In this document: positions 34,041 through 43,735 of the stretch, piece by piece | Position numbering within the stretch: position 1 is the stretch's first letter | Layout of the letters: every line of letters begins with the position of its first letter | DNA from: Thermatribacter velox | GTDB taxonomy: Bacteria > Atribacterota > Atribacteria > Atribacterales > Thermatribacteraceae | Length of the DNA: 64,000 nucleotides | NCBI RefSeq assembly: GCF_038396615.1 | Contig: NZ_CP121689.1 | Coordinates: 2,080,001 to 2,144,000 of the forward strand | Reading direction: 5' to 3' | Notes under the pieces: model-generated | What the model was told of the DNA's origin: nothing | The model's input: only the letters and a program-made list of their open reading frames with translations | Databases searched by the model: none | Made by a program: the position numbers and the translations under genes

Positions 34041-35094
34041 CCACGAACTCCTCCAGTGCTCCCAGAAAGCGCCTGTTTTCAGAATGGGTGCGCAGCGAAA
34101 TTCGGTAAAAATTCCTATCCAGACCCCAGAAATCAGAGAGACTTCTAATTAGCATCCCTCGCTGGTAAAAAAAGGAATAAAGGTCAGCCTTTGAGTCCAA
34201 AACCCGAAACATATAGAAATTGACCCGAGATGGATAGAGCAATACAACATCAGAAAAGGCTTTCCAGTGCTCCTCAAGATATTCTTTTTCTTTTTTGAGG
34301 TTCTTTATGGTGGTTTCCCTGAATGCTGAAAGATCGCTTTCGGAAAGAATTTTTAGCGCTGAAGCCAAGACAGCATTAACCGACCAGGGTTCGATATGCT
34401 CTTTAAGAGAGTACACGTTGGAGGGGTGGGTCAATAAAAAGCCTCCTCTTAATCCAGGAATGGAAAAGTATTTGGTTAGCGAACGCACCACAAAAAGGCG
34501 CCGATAATCCGCAATTTTTCCAGAAAAAGAGGTTTCTTCGTTCATAAATTCCTGGAAGACTTCGTCCACCACCAGAAAAATCCCTTTCTCAAGAACATAC
34601 TCCCACACAGCTTTTAAAAAACCTTCCGGGTAAGGGTTACCGAGCGGATTGGTGGGATTACCCATAATAAGGATATCCGGGTGGGTAGTAAAGAGTAACT
34701 TCAAGCTTTCTTCCGTTTCTTCATCGCCGAGATAAAAGAAGTGTTCTATTTCCTTACCCCCCAAGCGAAAGGCAAGGGAATATTCAGTAAAGCAAGGCTC
34801 GATAATAGTTACTCTTTTTCCTTCCAGTATTCTCCCCAAAAGGTAGATACCCTGTGTAGCTCCATTACAGGGAAGAATTGTCTCTCCAGAAAAGCCGTAT
34901 ATCTGGGCAATCCAGTTCTGAAACAGCTCAATATCCAGTGGAGGATAGGTACTTACCCACTGCCACATCTTGGACCAGTTTTTACGAAGAACCGACGGTG
35001 GCCCCCAGGGATTTATGCTGGCGCTAAAATCCAGAAAAAGAGAACCCTGCTTCTCCCTTTCTTCAAACAACCGACCACCATGAACCCTACTCAT
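34018..35094 (-). CDS. cobD: Threonine-phosphate decarboxylase (HisC-like, PLP)
   Basis: This fold-type I PLP enzyme decarboxylates L-threonine O-3-phosphate to aminopropanol phosphate. The 358-residue protein opens with [14 protein letters not shown], the family-specific N terminus that separates CobD from HisC. It has [11 protein letters not shown] (cofactor binding), VVDEVFQEF and the PLP lysine in [16 protein letters not shown]. Together with pduX it supplies the linker. Its ATG overlaps the gyrA stop by 4 bp, so the cobalamin operon is joined to the replication block. Confidence 0.88.
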   Translation of the reverse strand: MSRVHGGRLFEEREKQGSLFLDFSASINPWGPPSVLRKNWSKMWQWVSTYPPLDIELFQNWIAQIYGFSGETILPCNGATQGIYLLGRILEGKRVTIIEPCFTEYSLAFRLGGKEIEHFFYLGDEETEESLKLLFTTHPDILIMGNPTNPLGNPYPEGFLKAVWEYVLEKGIFLVVDEVFQEFMNEETSFSGKIADYRRLFVVRSLTKYFSIPGLRGGFLLTHPSNVYSLKEHIEPWSVNAVLASALKILSESDLSAFRETTIKNLKKEKEYLEEHWKAFSDVVLLYPSRVNFYMFRVLDSKADLYSFFYQRGMLIRSLSDFWGLDRNFYRISLRTHSENRRFLGALEEFVDDLRNSW

Positions 35095-37526
35095 TCTTTC
35101 TCCACCAGCGCCAACGAGGAAATGGAATCTCCTCGATCCAGCCTGATAAGACGCACACCCTGGGTAATTCTACCTTGAACGGGTATCTCCAAGCTATTTA
35201 TGCGGATAAGCATCCCTTTCTGGGTGGAAACCAACACATCGCCTTCTTCACAGATGGGCAGAATATCCACCACTTTTCCCGTGCGCTGGCTAACCCTCAT
35301 GACCCTAAGTCCCTTGCCACCTCGATGATGGCAGGGGAAATCGGAAAGGTCCAACTTTTTACCCATGCCCCGTTCAGAAACCACAAGTACAAAACGAGCC
35401 CCGGAGAGCGAACAAGCACCAACTACTTCATCACCGTTACGCAGGGTTATTCCCCGCACACCTGAAGCACTGCGCCCCATGGAACGCACTTCTTCTTCCA
35501 GAAAGCGAATGGCGTAACCACCTGCACTAACTACAAAAATTTCCTCACTGCCAGAAGTCAGGAAAACCCGAGAGAGTTCTTCATCCTCGTCAAGCTTGAT
35601 CACCCGTATACCCCTTCGAGTTATGGAGACCAGCTCCAGAAGGTCCAATCTTTTTACCTTTCCCCGGCTGGTAACCATAAAAAGATAACGGGCTTCGCCG
35701 AAATCCTTGAGTGTCAAAAAGGAAAACACCCGCTCTCCTTCCTCCAGAGGAAGCAGATTAACAAGATGCGTTCCTTTAGCCTGACGACTTGCTTCCGGAA
35801 GCTGATAGGCCAGAAGTTGAAAGGCCCTGCCTTTGCTGGTAAAGAAAAGCACTCGGTGCAAGGTGGTAGAGACTGCAACCTGGCTCACAACATCTTCTTC
35901 TTTAATGTTCATTGCCGACACACCCTTACCACCTCTCCCCTGACGACGGTAAGCCTCAAGGGCCACTCTCTTAACATAGCCATCCCGGGTAAGGGTAATC
36001 ACCACATCTTCTTCGGGAACCAGGTCTATTTCTTCGATAGTTTCCTCTTCTTCGACAATCCTGGTCCTTCTCGCATCCCCAAACTTTTCCTTAATCTCAA
36101 GCAGTTCCTTTTTAATCACCTCGAAAAGAGTCTGTTGATCGGAAAGAATCTTCTTTAGTTCCTGAATTTTTTGAAGGAGCTCCTGATGCTCTTTTTGCAA
36201 CTTTTCTCTTTCCAGAGCCACCAGTCTCTGAAGGCGCATTTCAAGAATTGCCTGAGCCTGCTTTTCAGTGAAACCAAAGCGGATCATCAACCGTTCCCTT
36301 GCCTCTTCCACATTGCTGGAGCTGCGAATGGTCTCAATTACCATATCTATCATGTCCAGCGCTTTCAAAAACCCTTCTACAAGGTGAATTCTTTCTTCGG
36401 CCCGACGCAGTTCAAAAGTGCTTCTGCGCAAGACAACCTCCTTGCGGTGTTCAATGAAGTGGCGCAGGGCTTCTACCATACCCATTACCTCGGGCCTACC
36501 ATTCACTAAAGCAAGGAGAATAACCCCAAAACTAACCTGCAAAGCAGTGTGTTTGTAGAGGTAGTTGAGAATGAACTGAGGATTGGCTCCCTTTTTCAAC
36601 TCCAGGACTACACGTATTCCTTCACGGTCCGATTCATCGCGAACCTCGCCTATATCATTTAGCTTCTTCTCCTGGACAAGCCGGGCTATGTGTTCAACCA
36701 GACTTGCCTTATTCACCTGGTAGGGCAACTCTTTGATAACAATTGCCTTCTTACCTTTGCCAATCTCTTCAACCTCAGCCTCTCCCCGGATAACCAGCTT
36801 CCCTCGACCTGTATGAAAGTAATCCTTAATGCCTTTTCTTCCAATTACTTTTCCATAGGTAGGAAAATCCGGACCGGGTATAACTTTCAAAAGGTCTTTC
36901 CAGCTGGCCTGGGGTCGGTCAATGAGCAGTAGAGCACCATCTATAAGCTCTGAGAGATTGTGAGGGGGTATATTGGTAGCCATCCCGACAGCAATACCTG
37001 AGGCACCATTAGCCAAAAGCTGAGGGAAAGAAGCTGGAAGCACAACCGGTTCCTGTGCTGATTCATCGAAGTTAGGCATGAAATCCACGGTTTCTTTCTC
37101 AATATCTCGCAACATTTCTTCAGCAATGGAAGCCATCCTGACTTCGGTATAACGCATTGCTGCCGGGGGGTCTCCATCTATGGAACCAAAATTACCGTGA
37201 CCATCGACCAGGGGATATCGGAAGGTGAAGTCTTGCGCCATGCGCACCAGTGCATCATAGACCGCCATGTCCCCATGGGGGTGGTACTTTCCAAGCACAT
37301 CACCAACCACTCGAGCACTCTTGCGGTAAGCTTGAGTGGAACGAAGGCCCATTTCATACATAGAATAAAGTATGCGCCGCTGAACTGGCTTCAAGCCATC
37401 TCGAACATCTGGGAGAGCCCGTCCCACAATTACGCTCATTGCGTAACTCAGGTAGGCCTCTCGCATTTCATCTTTTATATCAACTGTTACGATACGTTCT
37501 CCCCGATTGTTGGTCACTTCAGACAT
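35091..37526 (-). CDS. gyrA: DNA gyrase subunit A
   Basis: The 811-residue protein is the DNA-cleaving subunit of gyrase. The catalytic tyrosine is Tyr126 ([10 protein letters not shown]). The winged-helix region and KYHPHGD lie before it, a long coiled coil lies at about 390-480, and a six-bladed C-terminal wrapping domain follows, with a GyrA-box-like QGRGGKG near residue 530. That box supports gyrase rather than topoisomerase IV. It is 17 bp downstream of gyrB. Confidence 0.96.
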   Translation of the reverse strand: MSEVTNNRGERIVTVDIKDEMREAYLSYAMSVIVGRALPDVRDGLKPVQRRILYSMYEMGLRSTQAYRKSARVVGDVLGKYHPHGDMAVYDALVRMAQDFTFRYPLVDGHGNFGSIDGDPPAAMRYTEVRMASIAEEMLRDIEKETVDFMPNFDESAQEPVVLPASFPQLLANGASGIAVGMATNIPPHNLSELIDGALLLIDRPQASWKDLLKVIPGPDFPTYGKVIGRKGIKDYFHTGRGKLVIRGEAEVEEIGKGKKAIVIKELPYQVNKASLVEHIARLVQEKKLNDIGEVRDESDREGIRVVLELKKGANPQFILNYLYKHTALQVSFGVILLALVNGRPEVMGMVEALRHFIEHRKEVVLRRSTFELRRAEERIHLVEGFLKALDMIDMVIETIRSSSNVEEARERLMIRFGFTEKQAQAILEMRLQRLVALEREKLQKEHQELLQKIQELKKILSDQQTLFEVIKKELLEIKEKFGDARRTRIVEEEETIEEIDLVPEEDVVITLTRDGYVKRVALEAYRRQGRGGKGVSAMNIKEEDVVSQVAVSTTLHRVLFFTSKGRAFQLLAYQLPEASRQAKGTHLVNLLPLEEGERVFSFLTLKDFGEARYLFMVTSRGKVKRLDLLELVSITRRGIRVIKLDEDEELSRVFLTSGSEEIFVVSAGGYAIRFLEEEVRSMGRSASGVRGITLRNGDEVVGACSLSGARFVLVVSERGMGKKLDLSDFPCHHRGGKGLRVMRVSQRTGKVVDILPICEEGDVLVSTQKGMLIRINSLEIPVQGRITQGVRLIRLDRGDSISSLALVEKE

Positions 37527-37543
37527 CGCAAGCCTCCCAAAAA

Positions 37544-39454
37544 CTAAATATCGAGATTAACAACTTCTCGAGCGTGCTCCCGGATAAATTCGCGCCGTGG
37601 ATCGACCGCGTCTCCCATTAAAATACTGAAGATTTCCTCCGCTTCCAGGGCGTCCTCAAGAGTAACCTTTTTCAGAGTTCTGGTCTCAGGATTCATAGCA
37701 GTCATCCACAACTGCTCGGGGTTCATTTCTCCAAGACCTTTGTAGCGCTGGATAGAGTATTTCTTTCCCTTCAAATTTTTCAACAGAGACTCCAACTCCT
37801 GATCGCTGTAAGCATAATAGTCGTTCTTCCCTTCCCGCACCCTATAAAGCGGAGGTAGAGCAATATAAATATAGCCCTCCTCAATGAGCGGCCTCATATA
37901 GCGGTAAAAAAAGGTTAAAAGCAGGGTACGGATATGCGCTCCATCAACATCTGCATCAGTCATAATGATGATTTTGTGATACCGTAATTTTTTTTCCGAG
38001 AAATCAGCTCCCAAACCGCAGCCCAGTGCCGCCACAATGTTACGAATTTCCTCGCTCGACAGTATCCGACTCATACTGGCTTTTTCCACATTAAGAATCT
38101 TACCTCGCAAGGGCATTATAGCCTGGAACTGACGGTCCCTACCCTGTTTGGCTGAACCACCCGCAGAATCCCCTTCCACAATAAATATTTCCGATTTTAA
38201 CGGGTCCTTCTCAACGCAGTCAGCCAGCTTCCCGGGCAAACTGGTAGATTCAATACTGTTTTTTTTACGGGCTATTTCTCGCGCCTTGCGAGCCGCCTGA
38301 CGAGCTCTGACTGACTGAAGAACTTTATTCACAATGGCGCGTGCAATACCCGGATTTTCCTCAAAAAAGGTAGACAAAAACCGCATAGTAGTCTCTTCCA
38401 CTAAACTCTTCAATTCTGCATTGCCCAGTTTGGTTTTGGTTTGACCTTCAAATTGGGGTTCTGGAAGTAAGATATTGACTACCGCACATAAGCCCTCTCT
38501 TACGTCGCTGCCGTTGGGGTACTCATCTTTATTTTTAACTAATTCGTACCTGGCAATGTAATCATTAATTACCCGAGTCAGGGCCGTTTTAAAACCTACA
38601 ACGTGGGTACCACCTTCCGCCGTGCGGATGTTGTTGGCGAAAGAGAGCACATTTTCAAGATAGCCATCATTATACTGGAGAGCCACCTCTATCTTTATGT
38701 CATCCTTGTTTTCAGAAAAATAAATGGGTTCTGGGTGAATAGTGTTTTTACCCCGATTCAGGTGCTCCACCAGCGATTTAATTCCACCTTTAAAGTGGTA
38801 TTTGCGCTCTTTACCGCTGCGTTCATCAACGAGCTGTATCGTTAAGCCCTCATTCAAGAAGGCAAGCTCTTTAAGGCGTTGAGCAACAATATCGAAATGG
38901 AAATTCGTGTCCTGGAAAATCTCGGGGTCTGGCTTAAAGCGAATTTTAGTACCTGTATGATCGGTGACACTAATTGGTCTCAAGTTTTCAATGGGTACAC
39001 CCCTTCTATATCTCTGTTTCCAGATTTTTCCTGCTTGCGCAATTTCAACTTCCAGCCACTCTGACAAGGCGTTAACAACTGAAATACCGACTCCGTGCAA
39101 ACCACCAGAAACCCGGTATACACCCTTATCGAACTTCCCACCGGCATGAAGTTTGGTAAGTACCACCTCAACAGCTGGTCTTCCAGCTTCGGGATGGATA
39201 TCAGTAGGAATACCCCTACCGTTATCGGCCACGGTGACGCTTCCGTCGGTATGGAGAATCACCTTTATTTCATCACAGTAACCAGCAAGCGCCTCGTCAA
39301 TACTGTTGTCCACCACCTCGAAAATAAGATGGTGCAAACCTTCCAGCCCAACGTTGCCAATATACATACTTGGACGCTTTCTTACTGCGTCCAGTCCTTC
39401 CAAAACTTTTATTTTTTCTGCGCTATATAGGGAATCTCCTGCATTCATCTTCAT
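37544..39454 (-). CDS. gyrB: DNA gyrase subunit B
   Basis: The 636-residue ATPase subunit has the GHKL features [10 protein letters not shown] (about 45-54), DNGRGIPTD, the ATP-lid region [13 protein letters not shown], and the TOPRIM motifs [19 protein letters not shown] and [17 protein letters not shown]. The C terminus has [13 protein letters not shown]. The length is typical of bacteria without the large GyrB insertion. It is transcribed with dciA upstream and gyrA downstream. Confidence 0.97.
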   Translation of the reverse strand: MKMNAGDSLYSAEKIKVLEGLDAVRKRPSMYIGNVGLEGLHHLIFEVVDNSIDEALAGYCDEIKVILHTDGSVTVADNGRGIPTDIHPEAGRPAVEVVLTKLHAGGKFDKGVYRVSGGLHGVGISVVNALSEWLEVEIAQAGKIWKQRYRRGVPIENLRPISVTDHTGTKIRFKPDPEIFQDTNFHFDIVAQRLKELAFLNEGLTIQLVDERSGKERKYHFKGGIKSLVEHLNRGKNTIHPEPIYFSENKDDIKIEVALQYNDGYLENVLSFANNIRTAEGGTHVVGFKTALTRVINDYIARYELVKNKDEYPNGSDVREGLCAVVNILLPEPQFEGQTKTKLGNAELKSLVEETTMRFLSTFFEENPGIARAIVNKVLQSVRARQAARKAREIARKKNSIESTSLPGKLADCVEKDPLKSEIFIVEGDSAGGSAKQGRDRQFQAIMPLRGKILNVEKASMSRILSSEEIRNIVAALGCGLGADFSEKKLRYHKIIIMTDADVDGAHIRTLLLTFFYRYMRPLIEEGYIYIALPPLYRVREGKNDYYAYSDQELESLLKNLKGKKYSIQRYKGLGEMNPEQLWMTAMNPETRTLKKVTLEDALEAEEIFSILMGDAVDPRREFIREHAREVVNLDI

Positions 39455-39472
39455 AGAACCAGCTTCACCTCA

Positions 39473-39787
39473 TTAACCACAGAATATTTTCAACCTATCA
39501 ACAACAATTCCCTCTTTTTTAAATTTTTCCTTGATTTCCTCTTCCCGACCTCTCACCTCGAGCACCCGGGTTGGTTCTGCAACCCTTATGTAGAGGGTAC
39601 CCTTCACAAAACGCAGTGCTTCACAAAAAGACGCTATTTCCGGGAACAAGTCCTGAAAGCTGCCAACCGCACGGTAAATAGCAACTTTACCAGATAAACC
39701 TTGCTTTTCAAGGACTTCCTCTAAAATATTGCCAATCAAGACAGGTTCTTTACAAAAAAAACGAGTGGTGCCCTCCTCATCAGGCAT
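39473..39787 (-). CDS. DUF721/DciA-like protein
   Basis: The 104-residue protein sits between recF and gyrB, the classic place of DUF721 genes. It has the family pattern PVLIGNILEEVLEKQGLSGKVAIYRAVGSF followed by a beta-rich half (GTLYIRVAEPTRVLEV). DciA proteins of this family help load the replicative helicase in bacteria without DnaC/DnaI. The start overlaps the recF stop by 8 bp. Function is inferred from family and location. Confidence 0.75.
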   Translation of the reverse strand: MPDEEGTTRFFCKEPVLIGNILEEVLEKQGLSGKVAIYRAVGSFQDLFPEIASFCEALRFVKGTLYIRVAEPTRVLEVRGREEEIKEKFKKEGIVVDRLKIFCG

Positions 39788-40859
39788 CTTTTATCACTCT
39801 ACCCCTCTCCAGATAGAAACTCCAGGTTTCTTCTTCAGGCAGAAGCTTTTTCCACTGCAACTCAGTAGTCGTGATAAACACTTGCTCCTCTCGAAAAACA
39901 TCTCTAAGTAGAAACCGCCTTCTCTCTTCATCAAGGTCAGAAAAAACATCATCCAGTAAAATCACCACACCATAGCCCTTGGTAGATTTTATCACACTCG
40001 CTTCAGCAAGGCGTAGAGCTAAAGCGAGAGTTTTCTGTTCTCCCCAGGATGCAAAACTCCTTAAGTTTCTATTCTCTCTGATAAACTCTAAGTCATCGCG
40101 ATGAGGACCACAGGAAGTAAAACCCCTTTCTCTGTCAAGAGGAAGAGCATCTCCAAGAGCTTTAAACAAAGCATCCCCAATTTCTATTTCCCCGTTTACG
40201 GCATACCCTGAAGTGCGATATCGTAAAATAACTTTACTGGCCTTATCTTCTATCCTTTCGCGGTATTTTTCAAAGAAAGGCGATAATAAGGCCAGATATT
40301 TTAAACGAGCCTTTACAATCCTGGAGCCCACCTCTGCTATCTTTTCAGTATATACGTCGAGTAGCTCTCGATTAAGTGGTTGCTTGAGAAGACAATTTCT
40401 TTGCTGAAGGATATCCCCGTAAGTCTTCAAAAGCAGTCTATAAGTTGGAGAAATAAAGGAAATAGCCTCATCCAAGAACTGACGTCTCTTAAAAGGGTTG
40501 CCAGAAATTATCTCCAAATCATCGGGGAAATACCCTACCACACAATCTCTCTTTTTCTCTTTCCGGTTATCCAGTCTCCAATCCCTCGCCTCAAGTCCTA
40601 TCTTAACCTCTTTTTTAAAAAATAACTCACCGTCTCTAATAGTGGCGCCAAGATAAGCTTGAGCTTTTCCCCAGCGAATAAAATCTTCATTACGGTTCCC
40701 GCGAGGCGAGAAACCTCGTCCCAAGAAAAAAATAGCTTCTAAGAGATTACTCTTTCCTTGAGCATTACCCCCCCAAAAGACGTTAAAACGCTTTCCAAAA
40801 GTGAGTTCCGTGTCCTCTATATTCCTCCAATTCAAAAGAGCAAGCCTTTCAAAATACAT
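39780..40859 (-). CDS. recF: DNA replication and repair protein RecF
   Basis: The 359-residue SMC-like ATPase loads RecA at gapped DNA. It has Walker A GGNAQGKSNLLEA (30-42), the signature-like FASWGEQKTLALALRLAEA and Walker B VVILLDDVFSDLDEERRR near 300. The opening LALLNWRNIEDTELTF is typical. It follows dnaN by 6 bp. Confidence 0.95.
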   Translation of the reverse strand: MYFERLALLNWRNIEDTELTFGKRFNVFWGGNAQGKSNLLEAIFFLGRGFSPRGNRNEDFIRWGKAQAYLGATIRDGELFFKKEVKIGLEARDWRLDNRKEKKRDCVVGYFPDDLEIISGNPFKRRQFLDEAISFISPTYRLLLKTYGDILQQRNCLLKQPLNRELLDVYTEKIAEVGSRIVKARLKYLALLSPFFEKYRERIEDKASKVILRYRTSGYAVNGEIEIGDALFKALGDALPLDRERGFTSCGPHRDDLEFIRENRNLRSFASWGEQKTLALALRLAEASVIKSTKGYGVVILLDDVFSDLDEERRRFLLRDVFREEQVFITTTELQWKKLLPEEETWSFYLERGRVIKDA

Positions 40860-40865
40860 TATTTG

Positions 40866-41960
40866 CTATTCTTCCAAACGGGTGGTCACTGGCATGAGCA
40901 CATATCGAAAATCTTCTTTTTCACCGAAGATCATAGTAGGAGATAATTCACCACTTATACCTATGGACACTTTTTCCCAGGAGATCACTCTCAAAGCATC
41001 GGTGAGATATTTAACGTTGAAAGCAATTTTTATTCCCTGACCGTCTATAACAGCTGGAATTTCCTCCTTAGCTACTCCCCAATCCTGAGAAACACAGGAT
41101 AAAACGAGAGATTTATCGCTCAGCTCAAAATCCACCACTCCTATTTCCCCCGAAACCACAACGGAAACCCTCTCCAGGGCCTCAAGGAGCACATCTCTAT
41201 CAACCAATACCGTAACCACGAAGTTATCCGGAATAACCTGTTTGTACTCAGGAAATTCTCCCTCGATAAGTCTCGAAAAAAGAGTGAGTTCTCCACTTTC
41301 AAATAAAATGTCTCCATCACCAAGTGCTACCTTTATCTCTCCCTCTGCCAAACGGACAATCTCCATAGCCACTTTCTGAGGCACAATAACTCGCGTTTCC
41401 TTCCCTGATTCGAGTGTTCCCACCCTGCTTATGCTTAAGCGATGGCCGTCAGTAGCTGCCAGTTCAAGGTAGCCTTCAGTAAAGTTAAATTGCAAACCGG
41501 TAAGAGGAGGTCTCGTTTCATCTTTAGAAACTGCGAAGCTGGTTTGCATAACTGCCTCTTTCAGTCTTTCTGCGGATATTAAATAATAACCGTCGTCGGG
41601 AAAAGGTGGGAACAATGGAAAGTCCTGAGCTGGAAAGCCACTTAATTTATAAAAGCTTTTTCCAGAAGACAACTCAATGTTGTTCCCTGAAACCTGAATA
41701 ATCACTTTATCCTTTAAAAGTCTGGAAAGGTTGTAAAGAACCTTTCCGGGAGCTACCACGCTTCCCTCTTCCAGCACAGACGCATTACAAACAAAAGAAA
41801 GGCCCATTTCCAGGTCCGAAGCAAGTAATTTAATTTGGTCCGAACCTACTGTCTCCATGAGGATACCCGAGAGAACAGGTAGAGGCGGTTTTGAGGATAC
41901 TCCTTTGTATACTTTAGCCACCGCTTTTTTCAATTCCTCTCGAGAGATTTCGATTTTCAT
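40866..41960 (-). CDS. dnaN: DNA polymerase III beta subunit (sliding clamp)
   Basis: The 364-residue protein has the three-domain clamp layout. It shows LLASDLEMGLSF near 47, LTGLQFNFTEGYLELAATDGHRLSISR near 145-171 and a C-terminal FGEKEDFRYVLMPVTTR that resembles the EDxxYVLMPxR end of clamps. It lies 175 bp after dnaA, with an imperfectly understood stem-loop before its ribosome site. Confidence 0.96.
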   Translation of the reverse strand: MKIEISREELKKAVAKVYKGVSSKPPLPVLSGILMETVGSDQIKLLASDLEMGLSFVCNASVLEEGSVVAPGKVLYNLSRLLKDKVIIQVSGNNIELSSGKSFYKLSGFPAQDFPLFPPFPDDGYYLISAERLKEAVMQTSFAVSKDETRPPLTGLQFNFTEGYLELAATDGHRLSISRVGTLESGKETRVIVPQKVAMEIVRLAEGEIKVALGDGDILFESGELTLFSRLIEGEFPEYKQVIPDNFVVTVLVDRDVLLEALERVSVVVSGEIGVVDFELSDKSLVLSCVSQDWGVAKEEIPAVIDGQGIKIAFNVKYLTDALRVISWEKVSIGISGELSPTMIFGEKEDFRYVLMPVTTRLEE

Positions 41961-41981
41961 ATTTTCCCATCACTCCTCTTA

Positions 41982-42029
41982 CCTATTACTACTATCTTTA
42001 AAATATAACAAAAAAGGAGTAGTAATAGG
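41982..42029. promoter_or_regulatory. Long inverted repeat in the dnaA-dnaN gap
   Basis: CCTATTACTACT (41982-41993) and AGTAGTAATAGG (42018-42029) are perfect 12-bp inverted copies around a 24-nt AT-rich loop. On the minus strand the loop holds TTTTTTG and TATATT, and the second arm ends just before the dnaN ribosome site (GAGGAGTGATGGG). It may regulate dnaN expression. It is not a standard terminator, because the T run lies in the loop. Confidence 0.55.
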
Positions 42030-42135
42030 CAATCGAAATTTTCTGGAAAAGTACCTGAACTGACTTTTAGACTTTGGATACAGCTTTTTAATAAACCATT
42101 AATAAACTGTAAAAGAGCTGTAGATAAACTGTGTT

Positions 42136-43503
42136 TTATTCTGCCAGTGACTTGATCTTTTCTATTAATCCACTTATTTCTTGAGCAAGTTGTGGATTTC
42201 TTTCCATATCGCTTTTGATTTTTTCAAAAGCGTGCAGAACAGTAGTGTGATCTCTTCCTCCAAACTCACTTCCTATGGAGGGAAGGGAAAGATCGGTGAG
42301 CTCCCTTGCCAGATACATGGCGATTTGGCGAGGATAAGCCAGTTCCTTAGTTCTTTTTTTCATCTTCATAGCTGAAGGCTTAATATTGAAGTGTTCAGCT
42401 ACCACTTTCTGAATGGCTGCCACACTTATTTTTTTGGGATGCTTGCGGGGGATAATGTCCTTTAAAATTTCCTGGGCTATTTCTACAGTAGGGCTTATCT
42501 GATTCAGAGTACAGAAGGCTTTTATTCTAACCAGGGCTCCTTCCAGTTCCCGGATGTTAGAAGGAATTTTATCTGCTATAAAATAAATAACTTCGTCGGG
42601 AACTTCAATCATTTCCAATTCCGCTTTTTTACGTAAGATTGCGATACGAGTTTCAAGATCCGGAGGTTGAATGTCAGCAATAAGTCCCCATTCAAATCGA
42701 GAGCGAAGACGATCTTCTAAGGTGGGTATCTCTTTTGGGGGCCTATCGCTGGTAAGTACAATTTGCTTAAAGGCTTCGTATAAAGCATTAAAGGTATGAA
42801 AAAACTCTTCCTGGGTTCTCTCTTTACCGGCTAAGAATTGGATATCGTCTATTAATAGTACGTCAACGCTACGATACTTTTGTCTAAACTCCTCAGTTTT
42901 ATCGTCTCTTATGGCGTTAATGAGTTCGTTGGTGAATTTCTCTGATGACGCATATACGACTCGAAGTTCTGGGTTATTACGAATGATATGATGGCCTATG
43001 GCGTGCATGAGGTGAGTTTTACCTAACCCCACTCCTCCATAGATAAAAAGCGGGTTGTAAGAACGAGCGGGACCCTCAGCTACCGCAAAAGCTGCAGCGT
43101 GTGCAAATTTATTACCATTTCCCACCACGAAACTTTCGAACGTATAACGAGGATTTAAGTTAGGTTTTTCGAAATCCTGGTTACTACCCGTTACTGTTGT
43201 TGTTCTTTTGTCGCTGGTTTCTGGGAAAAGCTTTCCGTCTACTACTACTTCGATGTTGGATAACGCTTCACGATTTCCCATTTGGGCGATTACCCCTTGC
43301 AGGGCCTGGAATATGGTTTCCAGATATTTTGCTTCCAGTTTTTCCTTCGAAAACTCGGTGGGTACGGCAACGGTTAATTTCCTATCCACAAGGGCAACTG
43401 GTATGATTGGCTCTATCCAGGCCTTAAACTCAGGGACGCTGAGCTGTTTTTCAACAATTTTTAGAGCACTTTTCCACAAGTTATTAAGACTTTCACGAGT
43501 CAT
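42136..43503 (-). CDS. dnaA: Chromosomal replication initiator DnaA
   Basis: The 455-residue AAA+ initiator has domain I at the N terminus (WKSALKIVEKQLSVPEFKAWI), Walker A GGVGLGKTHLMHAIG (156-170), Walker B VDVLLIDDIQFLAGKERTQEEFFH and the domain IV DNA-binding signature GGRDHTTVLHAFEKI (about 423-437). It is the first gene of the dnaA-dnaN-recF-dciA-gyrB-gyrA block and lies beside a DnaA-box cluster. Confidence 0.97.
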   Translation of the reverse strand: MTRESLNNLWKSALKIVEKQLSVPEFKAWIEPIIPVALVDRKLTVAVPTEFSKEKLEAKYLETIFQALQGVIAQMGNREALSNIEVVVDGKLFPETSDKRTTTVTGSNQDFEKPNLNPRYTFESFVVGNGNKFAHAAAFAVAEGPARSYNPLFIYGGVGLGKTHLMHAIGHHIIRNNPELRVVYASSEKFTNELINAIRDDKTEEFRQKYRSVDVLLIDDIQFLAGKERTQEEFFHTFNALYEAFKQIVLTSDRPPKEIPTLEDRLRSRFEWGLIADIQPPDLETRIAILRKKAELEMIEVPDEVIYFIADKIPSNIRELEGALVRIKAFCTLNQISPTVEIAQEILKDIIPRKHPKKISVAAIQKVVAEHFNIKPSAMKMKKRTKELAYPRQIAMYLARELTDLSLPSIGSEFGGRDHTTVLHAFEKIKSDMERNPQLAQEISGLIEKIKSLAE

Positions 43504-43543
43504 TTTTTATGATTCCCCCACTTTTCAGGATTAATTCACAAAA

Positions 43544-43552
43544 TTATCCACA
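43544..43552 (+). other. DnaA box 1
   Basis: A perfect TTATCCACA, the strong DnaA-binding 9-mer, 41 bp upstream of the dnaA start. Confidence 0.75.
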
Positions 43553-43666
43553 AGACCCACCTAAATAGCCTTAATACTGATTTTTTCTGGTTTATTTTGT
43601 GCTGAAGTGGCACGGGTAAACAGTTTTGACTCCTACATTTAACCATAAAATACGCATTCTTGCAAG

Positions 43667-43675
43667 TTATCCACA
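43667..43675 (+). other. DnaA box 2
   Basis: A perfect TTATCCACA, followed two bases later by the one-mismatch box at 43678-43686. Confidence 0.75.
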
Positions 43676-43688
43676 AATTATCAACAAC

Positions 43689-43697
43689 TGTGGATAA
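43689..43697 (-). other. DnaA box 3
   Basis: A perfect box on the minus strand (TGTGGATAA read on plus), facing box 2 and closing a tight 31-bp cluster. Confidence 0.75.
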
Positions 43698-43735
43698 AAT
43701 ATTCGAAAGCCTCTAATAACTATCCAGCAAGTAAT

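Larger units (their letters stand above)
43504..43735. other. Probable oriC (DnaA-box region upstream of dnaA)
   Basis: Three perfect DnaA boxes (TTATCCACA) lie at 43544-43552 (+), 43667-43675 (+) and 43689-43697 (-). A one-mismatch copy, TTATCAACA, is at 43678-43686. An AT-rich stretch lies between them (43560-43660). A weaker box-like TTATCTACA (minus strand, 42119-42127) lies on the other side of dnaA, as in bipartite origins. The genes from 43.5 kb leftward are nearly all on the minus strand, as expected for a leading strand starting here. Confidence 0.8.
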
